A stretch of DNA of 64,000 nucleotides from contig NZ_CP091851.1 in assembly GCF_022059845.1 (NCBI RefSeq), positions 3,224,001 through 3,288,000 of the forward strand. Reading direction: 5' to 3'. Shown piece after piece: positions 28,273-35,320 of this stretch (its first letter is position 1; each line of letters starts with the position of its first letter). The notes beneath the pieces were generated by a model. The model was given only the letters and a program-made list of their open reading frames with translations, did no database searches and was not told where the DNA came from. The position numbers and the translations under genes were made by a program. The DNA is from Terrirubrum flagellatum. GTDB taxonomy: Bacteria; Pseudomonadota; Alphaproteobacteria; Rhizobiales; Beijerinckiaceae.

Positions 28273-29820
28273 TCACTGCGCGTTGCGGACATCCGCGGCC
28301 AGCGTGTAGCCGTCGGTTCTGCCGCCATAGGAGAGACCCGAGCGCATGGCCCAGCTTGCGCCGAGGAAGAACAGCGGGATCACGCCGTGATCCTTCATTC
28401 CAATCTCCATCGCGCTCTGCAGAAGCTTTTCGCGCGCGGCTTCATCGATGGTCGACAGTGCGCCGCTCAGCGCCTTGTCGAAAGCCGGATTCGAATAGCG
28501 ACCGCGATTGCCCTGCCCGGTGGTCGGGCTGTAGGTCGCGAGCAGCGGGCCGAGCACGCTCGCAGCTTCACCCGTTTCGACGGCTGCGCCGCCCATGATG
28601 AAGCTGAATTCGAGCTTTGAAGCGCGCGAGAAATAGACGCTGCCCGGCATCACGTCGATCGAAGCCTTGACGCCGATGCGATTCAGCATCTGGCCGATCG
28701 CCTGGGCGACCTTGGAGTCGTTGGGATAACGATCATTGGACGCGTGGAATGTCAGCTTGAAGCCGTTGGGATAGCCGCCCGCCGCAAGCAGCTCCTTCGC
28801 CTTGTTCGGGTCATAGCCGTCGACGCCGATCGCAGGCGACCAGCCGAAATAGCCCTTGGGGACAAGCTGGCCGGCAGACTCGCCCTGCCCATCCATGATG
28901 CGATCGACGATAGCCTGCCGATTGATCGACAGCGAAATGGCGTGACGCACCTCTGGCTTGAGCAGAGGATTCTTGCCGTCATCGCCTGCTGCGAAAGGCG
29001 AGATGTCGCGGCTCTGGTCCATATGCAGATACATGACGCGATTGCTCGCGACCGTGACGATCTTCAGCTTGGAATCGCTCTCGATGTTCTTGATGTCGGA
29101 GGTGGGCACCCCTTCAATCATGTCGACATCGCCCGCCTTCAAGGCGGCCACGCGCGCGCCGCTGTCGGCGATGACGCGGAAAGTGACCTTGTCCCACGCG
29201 GCCTTCGGCCCCCAGTATTTATCGTTCCTTGCCAGGACGATCTGATTGTCGGGCGTCCAGGACACGAATTTGAGTGGGCCAGTGCCAACAACGCCTTTGC
29301 CGGAGTTGAGATCGGCGGTCGGGCGCTCCAGCATCGCGGCCGGCAGAATCGCGATGCGGCTGAGATTGTTCAGCAGCAGGGGCGCAGGCGCCTTCGTTCT
29401 GATGCGGACGGTCAGGTCGTCGATGGGCTCGACCTTCGCAATCTCCTCGACATAGGGCATGAAGGAGCTCGGGCTGTTGCGCGAAGCAAGCGGCACGCGC
29501 GCAATACTCGCCACGATGTCAGCGCTCGTGAGCGGGCTGCCGTCATGAAACACGACGCCGCGCCGCAGCTTGAATTCCCAGGTCGTGTCGTCGATCAGCG
29601 TCCACGCCGTCGCCAGCGCCGGCTTCAACTGCTGTCTTTCGTCCTGATTGACGAGCCCGTCGAAGATATTGCGCGCCATCGCGCTGTTCGGGCCGACGAC
29701 ATAGAATTGCGGATCCATCGATGTCGGCGTCGCCGCGAGTCCGATGCGCAAATCAGCGGCCGAGGCGTGCGAGAATGCGAAAGCGGCGATGGCGACGGCC
29801 GCAGCGCGGAGAATTCTCAT
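28273..29820 (-). CDS. Peptide/nickel-type ABC substrate-binding protein (SBP family 5), without linked permeases
   Basis: 515-aa periplasmic binding protein. The Sec leader is [25 protein letters not shown], cleaved after ASA. Family signatures are [54 protein letters not shown] and [20 protein letters not shown] chose ATG 29820 because GGGAAGAAG lies 7 nt upstream and the leader starts cleanly; the frame extends to 29910 without a leader. It is the first gene of the leftward operon. No permease or ATPase follows, so it must borrow a transporter (the Dpp-type operon at 20193-25339 is nearest). Confidence 0.9.
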   Translation of the reverse strand: MRILRAAAVAIAAFAFSHASAADLRIGLAATPTSMDPQFYVVGPNSAMARNIFDGLVNQDERQQLKPALATAWTLIDDTTWEFKLRRGVVFHDGSPLTSADIVASIARVPLASRNSPSSFMPYVEEIAKVEPIDDLTVRIRTKAPAPLLLNNLSRIAILPAAMLERPTADLNSGKGVVGTGPLKFVSWTPDNQIVLARNDKYWGPKAAWDKVTFRVIADSGARVAALKAGDVDMIEGVPTSDIKNIESDSKLKIVTVASNRVMYLHMDQSRDISPFAAGDDGKNPLLKPEVRHAISLSINRQAIVDRIMDGQGESAGQLVPKGYFGWSPAIGVDGYDPNKAKELLAAGGYPNGFKLTFHASNDRYPNDSKVAQAIGQMLNRIGVKASIDVMPGSVYFSRASKLEFSFIMGGAAVETGEAASVLGPLLATYSPTTGQGNRGRYSNPAFDKALSGALSTIDEAAREKLLQSAMEIGMKDHGVIPLFFLGASWAMRSGLSYGGRTDGYTLAADVRNAQ

Positions 29821-29930
29821 CAGACGCTTCTTCCCTGCTTTCAGCGCTTCACGCGCGCGCCGTCCCGGCGATTTGGCGTCTTCTGTAGGGAAAGCCACGG
29901 CAGAAGACAAATAGCAAGCATTCGCCTTTT

Positions 29931-29949
29931 CATAACTGGATGTTATGAT
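29931..29949 (+). promoter_or_regulatory. Candidate operator and -10 box of the LysR-type gene
   Basis: The perfect inverted repeat CATAAC-5-GTTATG (29931-29947) lies between the divergent LysR and SBP genes. It overlaps a TATGAT box (29944-29949), 5 nt before the LysR ATG at 29955. No Shine-Dalgarno fits in between, so the message may be leaderless. Autoregulation by LysR binding is the expected arrangement. Confidence 0.5.
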
Positions 29950-29954
29950 CTGGC

Positions 29955-30911
29955 ATGTCGCGTCTCCATCCCAGGCAAATCGAGGCGTTCCGGGCGGTGA
30001 TGATCTCGGGCGGGATGACCGCGGCCGCGCGCCGGCTCGGCGTCTCGCAACCGGCGATCAGCCGCCTTGTCAGAGACCTTGAAAAAAATCTCGGCCTCAA
30101 ACTTTTCGAACGCGACGGCGTCCGGCTTGCGCCGCGCGACGAAGCGCTCAAGCTCCATCGCGAGGTCGAGCGGCTTTACGTCGGGCTCGACCAGATCGCG
30201 CGTATTGGCGAGGAGATCCGCGCCGCGCGCGGCGGCATCCTGCGTATTGGCGCAGCGCCTTCCCTTTCCGCCTGCGGCATGGAGGATGCCGTCGGCCGGC
30301 TCGCCGCGTCGCGCCCGGACCTTGCGATCATCTTCGACACGGAAAGCTCCAGCCACATCGCCGAAATGGTGGCCATTCAGCACTACGACGTCGGCGTCGT
30401 GCTGGGCCGTCCCGAGCAGAAAACTGCGCACGGGGAAACGCTGGCGGAAACCGACGCCGTCTGCATCGCGCCGCTCAACCATCCGATAGGGCGACGCGCG
30501 GCTGTAACCGCACGCGATCTCATGCATGAGCGCATGATCCTGCCGGGGCGTCGGACGCCGCTTCGGATCAGCCTTGACGCCGCGCTCGTGGAGCTTTCAT
30601 CGCCAGTCACCGCGCCCATCGAAACGTCGCTGAACAATTGCTGTCGGCTCGTTGCGCGAGGTCTTGGCGTCGCAATCGTCGACATCCTCAGCGCGGCGGA
30701 ATTCGCGAACGCCCTGATAATCCGCCCCTTCCGGCCCCGCATCGTTGTGCGCTACGCCGCGCTCCTGCCGCCAAAGGCGCCGCGCAGCCTCGTGAAGGAT
30801 GATTTCATCACGCTCATGCGCGAGGCGGTGCAACGGCGCATCGCGCAAGCCGCTGGCGTCAAATCTGCAAGCGCGCCTGTGTCAGCGCGTCGAAGCAACG
30901 GGAAAGTCTAG
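29955..30911 (+). CDS. LysR family transcriptional regulator
   Basis: 318-aa regulator with the LysR winged HTH at 5-64 (LHPRQIEAFRAVMISGGMTAAARRLGVSQPAISRLVRDLEKNLGLKLFER) and a PBP-fold effector domain from about 92. It is divergent from the SBP/DapA/nucleoside-hydrolase operon with a 134-bp gap, so it is the probable activator or repressor of that operon. The C-terminal tail is basic and Ser/Arg-rich. Confidence 0.92.
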   Translation: MSRLHPRQIEAFRAVMISGGMTAAARRLGVSQPAISRLVRDLEKNLGLKLFERDGVRLAPRDEALKLHREVERLYVGLDQIARIGEEIRAARGGILRIGAAPSLSACGMEDAVGRLAASRPDLAIIFDTESSSHIAEMVAIQHYDVGVVLGRPEQKTAHGETLAETDAVCIAPLNHPIGRRAAVTARDLMHERMILPGRRTPLRISLDAALVELSSPVTAPIETSLNNCCRLVARGLGVAIVDILSAAEFANALIIRPFRPRIVVRYAALLPPKAPRSLVKDDFITLMREAVQRRIAQAAGVKSASAPVSARRSNGKV

Positions 30912-30968
30912 GCCCTCTCCGAAAATGGCGGCGAGGCCCGCGATGGAGCGCTATGCCGCTCGACGCCT

Positions 30969-32087
30969 TCAATTGTCCGCGCCAGGGCCCCGGCGGCCGC
31001 CTTCGTTGAACAGCTTGCTGGTGAGCGCCGCGATCTCCGTGCGATTCCGCGCCTTCAATTTCTTCATGATGTGCCGGATGTGCGCCTTGACAGTGCTCTC
31101 CCGCATGTTCAGCTCATAGGCGATCTGCTTGTTCGCCTTGCCGCGATGCAGGGCCTCCACCACCATTACCTGCCGCTCCGTGAGCGCAGCGCACGAAGTC
31201 GAAGGAGCGCCAGCCGGCGCGCTGCGAGCCGAGGTCAGGCTGCTGGCGGGAACGAAGGTCCCACCTGCCTCGACGAGCCGCACCGCTTCGATCGCCACGT
31301 CGAGCGGCATGTTCGTCGTAATGAAACCGCGAGCTCCCTTCACCAGAGCGGCCATGATGTTATTGATATCGTCGCTGTCAGACACGATCACGACGGGCAC
31401 ATCCACGGCCGCGCGCGTCAAGGCGAAGAGATCACGCTCGATTTTCTCAATGGGCCAACGCGGCTCATGCGCGCTCAGCACAAAGACCGCCGGAGGCGGC
31501 AAGTCGCCGGCGCGCGCCTCCCACTCCTCCACGCTGGTGAAATCGAAGACCGCGTGATTTTTGCACTTCTCCTGAAGGCCGCGCGCGAAGCAATCGCGGA
31601 TCAGGACACGTTCATCAAAGACGATGATCGCGGTCTCGCTCGACAGGGTGAATTCGCCCTGCGCGTTGGCGCGCTTCTTCAGGCGCGTCGATTGCAGCGT
31701 CGAGCGGCTGACACGCTCCTGACCTTTGGGTTTGATCGAATTCTTGATGGTCTCGCCGCGTTTCTCCAGTTGCGCCCGCACGCGCAGCACAGAGGCGCAG
31801 GCTGCGCTTGTCTTGCCGGCGCGAGGCTGCAGAATGACCCGAGGCGGGCTTTCACGTCGCGGCTCTGCAGGAGCAGCATCGTCACGGAGAAATTCGCCGC
31901 GCGATTCAACGTGGTGACTGCGCAGATCGACTTCGACCCCGGGGCTGGCGCCGTCATTGGCGAAAGTCGGCAAGAGATCGAAAACAAACCGTTCTGCGGT
32001 CAGACGGGTGATGTCTGACTGGCTGAAGAACACTCCAAAGCGCTTCTCCCCCGAAGCGCCTGGACGGACGAAAATACGAGAGTCCAT
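30969..32087 (-). CDS. LuxR-family response-regulator-like protein with long N-terminal extension
   Basis: 372 aa if begun at ATG 32087 (MDSRIFVRPG). The C terminus is a LuxR/GerE HTH (about 295-360; LTERQVMVVEALHRGKANKQIAYELNMRESTVKAHIRHIMKKL). The middle (about 150-275) resembles a receiver: IIVFDERVLIRDCFARGL, VFVLSAH, VVIVSDSDDI and KGARGFITTNMP. The usual phospho-Asp position is not evident, so it may be a pseudo-receiver. The first 140 residues match nothing I recognise, and the start is uncertain; a TTG at 32126 is also in frame. A TATAAT box upstream (32165-32170) suits a start here. The nearby T1SS locus is a possible target. Confidence 0.7.
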   Translation of the reverse strand: MDSRIFVRPGASGEKRFGVFFSQSDITRLTAERFVFDLLPTFANDGASPGVEVDLRSHHVESRGEFLRDDAAPAEPRRESPPRVILQPRAGKTSAACASVLRVRAQLEKRGETIKNSIKPKGQERVSRSTLQSTRLKKRANAQGEFTLSSETAIIVFDERVLIRDCFARGLQEKCKNHAVFDFTSVEEWEARAGDLPPPAVFVLSAHEPRWPIEKIERDLFALTRAAVDVPVVIVSDSDDINNIMAALVKGARGFITTNMPLDVAIEAVRLVEAGGTFVPASSLTSARSAPAGAPSTSCAALTERQVMVVEALHRGKANKQIAYELNMRESTVKAHIRHIMKKLKARNRTEIAALTSKLFNEGGRRGPGADN

Positions 32088-32164
32088 AACGCAACCCACG
32101 CAACGAAGCGCGTCGGCGCCCACCAACGCAACAAGCTTAAAATCTGGAAACCCCCGATATAAAA

Positions 32165-32170
32165 ATTATA
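32165..32170 (-). promoter_or_regulatory. Consensus -10 box (TATAAT) upstream of the LuxR-type gene
   Basis: On the minus strand the AT-rich gap contains a perfect TATAAT at 32170-32165, about 78 nt from the chosen start codon. The -35 is weak; TTATGA lies 19 nt upstream. This is the clearest housekeeping-like -10 noticed in the window. Confidence 0.4.
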
Positions 32171-32349
32171 GCTATTGACGTCATACTTATCATAACAATT
32201 ACGGCTCTGCAACGAACGACGAAAGCTGTTTGTTCGATGAGAAGGATGCGCCTGCAGCGCAAGCTTCGGTTTTTCACGATCCGATAGAGAAATCGCCGGC
32301 ATCGCCGCGCGATTCGTGCGTCTAGCCCGCGACGATTTTCGGATGAGTT

Positions 32350-32895
32350 TCAGTTGTCGCTGCGCGCCAAGGGTAATTCAACGATGCGCGCGTCGAAATA
32401 TTCGATCCAGAGACGCGCAAGATCAGCGCGCTCGTCGAGAGCGGCGGCAATTTCACCGTCACCGAACGCTGACTCCGTCAGCGCGCCTGGCGACAAATCG
32501 CTCCATCCCGCGGCCGCCGACGACGTTGCTGCTTCGCAAAATATGCGTTTCGCGATCGCGAAAGAATCCTGACATCCAGAGATGAAATTCCTATTCTGCG
32601 CCATGCTCAGCGCGATGATCTCCTGACCCAGCAATTCTGGCGGCAGGCCCGTGATCTCTCCCCACGCGGCCTCCTGGATCGAAGCCAGTAAACGGGAGTC
32701 GCAGGCGGCGAAGCGCTGTCGTGCGATGATCGTGATCAAGGTCGCCATGAACCCGATGAGATAGGGATCAAGCCACGCATGCGCAGGGATCTCTCTCAGC
32801 CTCTCACGAGTCTGCGCGACCAGCGGCGCAATGACGCCGACGGCCGCCTTGCGCGCGCGCGCCGCCTTCCCAAACGTGAAGTCTGCTCCCCACAT
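32350..32895 (-). CDS. Hypothetical protein, 181 aa
   Basis: Not recognised. The protein is soluble and mixed alpha, with an Ala/Arg-rich start (GKAARARKAAVGVIAPLVAQTRERL), a central segment LIGFMATLITIIARQRF that is mildly hydrophobic, and an acidic C-terminal half. There is no signal peptide. It ends with EYFDARIVELPLARSDN. Divergent from the next gene across a roughly 100-bp GC-rich gap, so the two probably share a control region. Confidence 0.6.
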   Translation of the reverse strand: MWGADFTFGKAARARKAAVGVIAPLVAQTRERLREIPAHAWLDPYLIGFMATLITIIARQRFAACDSRLLASIQEAAWGEITGLPPELLGQEIIALSMAQNRNFISGCQDSFAIAKRIFCEAATSSAAAGWSDLSPGALTESAFGDGEIAAALDERADLARLWIEYFDARIVELPLARSDN

Positions 32896-32997
32896 GACAA
32901 CTAGACCGGCCGACGCGGCGCGCCGGCAATTCCGAAGCGCGCGTCAGCGCGCGCCTCGCCGGCGCTTGTGTTTTGTCGCCGCGTGGGAGACCATTTC

Positions 32998-33624
32998 GTG
33001 AAAGTGGCGGACGAGATCCGATGCGGCGCAGCGACGGCGCGTCGGTTCGAGAGCGCGCAGACGATGCCATCAACCCAGCTTCCCCCCAAGCCGGACTTCG
33101 CCGCAATTGAAGCGGCCGCGCCGGAGTCGGTTGATCGACGCACACTCATTCTCGCGCTTATCGGAAATCTGATCTGCAGTTGGTCAAACAACGAGAGCAT
33201 GCTCATCTACGTGCTCATGATGCTGCTGCGGACGGATCAAGCTTCCGCGGCGATTGTCTTCGCGACGCTGAACACCACGCGGGCGAGGCTCGACCTGATC
33301 CAGCGGCTGGCGCTCCTGCATCTCAAGGACAAGGCGCTCGATCGGGACCTGAAAAAGCTGATCGCCCGCTTCAACGACAGCACGCGGCTGCGCAACGAAT
33401 TCAATCACTGCATTTATTCGGTCGATGATCACGGCAAGATCACGCAGACGCAATCGATGCGCATCGTCGAAACGCGAACCAGCCTTCAGTTCGGCGAAAC
33501 GCGCCAGATGGACGAACAGCGCATCAAGGAAATGCTGGATGCGAACCGGAGCCTGACGCAGCTTAACCGCGAGCTTTGGGACATCCTGCCGCGGTTGCAA
33601 GCTCATCTCAACAGCAAGACATAA
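32998..33624 (+). CDS. Hypothetical protein, about 208 aa
   Basis: Not assigned to a named family. It is helical, with a hydrophobic stretch LILALIGNLICSWSNNESMLIYVLMMLLRTD, then STTRARLDLIQRL-like and RFNDSTRLRNEFNHCIYSV segments; the latter resembles the RN.xxH helix seen in HEPN-like proteins, though I cannot confirm this. GTG 32998 has GGGAGA 7 nt upstream; ATG 33064 (MPSTQL, 186 aa) is the alternative. The same strand carries the T1SS locus 750 bp downstream. Confidence 0.6.
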   Translation: MKVADEIRCGAATARRFESAQTMPSTQLPPKPDFAAIEAAAPESVDRRTLILALIGNLICSWSNNESMLIYVLMMLLRTDQASAAIVFATLNTTRARLDLIQRLALLHLKDKALDRDLKKLIARFNDSTRLRNEFNHCIYSVDDHGKITQTQSMRIVETRTSLQFGETRQMDEQRIKEMLDANRSLTQLNRELWDILPRLQAHLNSKT

Positions 33625-34370
33625 AGTGCGAGCGCCACCGGCCGCGCGAAACTGAATGCTCCGCCAGCCTTTACTCTCTCTCCATCGCTTTAAAACAGGC
33701 TGGACACGCGAAGGAGCTTCTCCTTCAGCGGCGATCCTGATCATATCGAGAGGCCGAGCGTCCACCACCCCCTCCTCAGCGCGCCGCGCCAAGAGGCGAC
33801 ATTTCGACGATGCAAGGTCAGCCTTGCGTAACCCAACGCCGTGGCGCGGAACAGCGCTGTCGGCCGCTCAAACGGCTTCGACGCTGCGGCCGTTCGACTA
33901 TCCCGATGTCAGACGGCGCTAGCAACGATGACTGCTCGGCGGGATTTTGCGCCGACTGGCGCTGATATCGACCATCCGGACACTCCCGGCGCCGCCATAT
34001 GGCCATGGCCGCGCCGCCATCCAGCGACGAATGCCACTCTTTTGCGCGCCAATTGAACAGCCGCGCGCGCCGAATGAGCGACTAGGCAAAATCGTTAAAA
34101 AAAAAGACCGTCCGTGGCCCGGCTGATCCGCCCGTTATCAACAGCGAGCGCCAGCCGCCAAAAACTACAACACAGACACGGGAGGCGCCGCACCAGAGTC
34201 AGACAATCCACAGACAAATCGACGCCGCGCGATTTCGATCCGGTCACGCATACGAAAGAACGCAGCGTTCTCACCCAGCTATGCATTGAACGTCGCTTGG
34301 CGGTCGCAGACGCAGAAGATCAGCGGCCCGACAGCGCGAACGATGCTCTTACGCCCACAGGGAGAGTATC
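33625..34370. other. 746-bp non-coding region upstream of the type I secretion locus
   Basis: No convincing gene. It holds a 7-3-7 inverted repeat (33710-33726), a run of nine A at about 34097-34105, and GGGAGAGT just before the ATG at 34371. The short open frames in both directions lack domains, and those overlapping 34371 are shadows. A long leader or regulatory zone for the secretion locus is plausible. Confidence 0.45.
33710..33726. other. Inverted repeat GAAGGAG-3-CTCCTTC
   Basis: Perfect 7-3-7 repeat about 85 bp after the 218-codon hypothetical frame. No T-run follows. It could be an operator or a weak 3' hairpin. Confidence 0.3.
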
Positions 34371-35198
34371 ATGTCGCAGCACAAGAAGAAGCACAACGAT
34401 CCGTCGCAGGACCAGGATCAAAGCCAGGCGCAGGCGAATCTGCAAGGCCAGCTCCAGGGACAGGCTCAAGGTCAGTTGCAAGGCCAGGGCCAGCTCCAAT
34501 ACGCCGTGCAATCGCTCGATTCCAGCAACAGCAACGACAACAGCAACTGGAACGCCAATGGCAACGGGAATCTGAACGGGAACGCGAACTTCAACGAAAG
34601 CAAGAATGAGAACAAGAACGAAAACAAGAACGAAAACAAGAACGAGAATTCGGTCGACAACAAGCTCGACAATAAGGTCGACAACAAGGTTGAAAACACC
34701 GTCGAGAATAAGGTCGAAAACAAGGTCAATGTTGACGTCGACGTCAAGGTCGACCTCGACCTCGACGCGTTCAAGCAACCGGTCGACAACGATGTCATCG
34801 ACATCGACAAGATCGCGGGCAATGACGGCAGCGTCATCATGCCTGACGTGGTCTATCAAGACCTGAAGGGCGACGGGAACCAGTTCAACATCGATCAGGT
34901 CAACAACCTCGTCGATCACGACTATCTGACCAACCCTGAAGTCAAGATGGACGGCGGTCACTTCGACACGAAGTTCGACATCGATGGCGGCGAGGCGAAG
35001 GTCGAGGACGCCAAGGCCCATATCGGCGCCGACGGCACCATCGGCACGACAGGCTCTGCGGCGGCCGACGTGACGGTCAGCCAGGAGGCCTTCAGCCAGA
35101 ACATCACGATGGGCGCCAACATCCAGTTCAACAGCATCACAATGACGGTTGCTGGCGACGATATGTCGAACAACAACCACGCATCCGACGATCTCTGA
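34371..35198 (+). CDS. Gln/Asn-rich repeat protein, predicted type I secretion substrate
   Basis: 275 aa, acidic, no signal peptide and no membrane segment. Residues 11-43 are Gln-rich (repeats of QLQGQ/QAQGQ). Residues 50-76 are Asn-rich. Residues 77-93 repeat NENK, and 94-120 repeat (V/L)DNK and VENK, followed by an alternating VDVDVKVDLDLD strand. The rest carries GDGNQFNIDQVNNLVDHD (167-184) and GANIQFNSI (248-256), motifs shared with the next gene product. The low-complexity part resembles amyloid- or prion-like composition. Cys is absent. GGGAGAG precedes the ATG. Position ahead of T1SS genes and the absence of a leader point to export through them (inference). I know of no characterised member. 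Confidence 0.7.
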   Translation: MSQHKKKHNDPSQDQDQSQAQANLQGQLQGQAQGQLQGQGQLQYAVQSLDSSNSNDNSNWNANGNGNLNGNANFNESKNENKNENKNENKNENSVDNKLDNKVDNKVENTVENKVENKVNVDVDVKVDLDLDAFKQPVDNDVIDIDKIAGNDGSVIMPDVVYQDLKGDGNQFNIDQVNNLVDHDYLTNPEVKMDGGHFDTKFDIDGGEAKVEDAKAHIGADGTIGTTGSAAADVTVSQEAFSQNITMGANIQFNSITMTVAGDDMSNNNHASDDL

Positions 35199-35211
35199 TC
35201 GTCGCGCAAAC

Positions 35212-35251
35212 GGCGGTCCGCGCGGGACGCTTCGCGGGCCGCCTCCTTTTT
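35212..35251 (+). terminator. Intrinsic terminator or attenuator between the two predicted substrates
   Basis: An 11-bp GC-rich stem with one T-G pair (35212-35222 with 35233-35243) and a 10-nt loop is followed within 4 nt by TTTTT. It lies 14 bp after the first stop and about 70 bp before the second gene. It would favour abundant first product and partial read-through. Confidence 0.7.
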
Positions 35252-35320
35252 GGGGCGACTCACCTGCTCGAATTGACCTGACGCCGACCCAGTCGGCGCC
35301 GCTTTCGGACGGAGAGAAGC

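Noticed and set aside
34600-34680. Short tandem DNA repeats that might suggest a CRISPR-like or minisatellite array
   Set aside because: In-frame codon repeats (NENK) inside a coding gene, without spacers.
34320-35180. 286-codon minus frame with alternating Val/Leu opposite the Gln/Asn-rich gene
   Set aside because: Its low complexity is the mirror of the plus-strand NENK and DVDV codons; no start signal.
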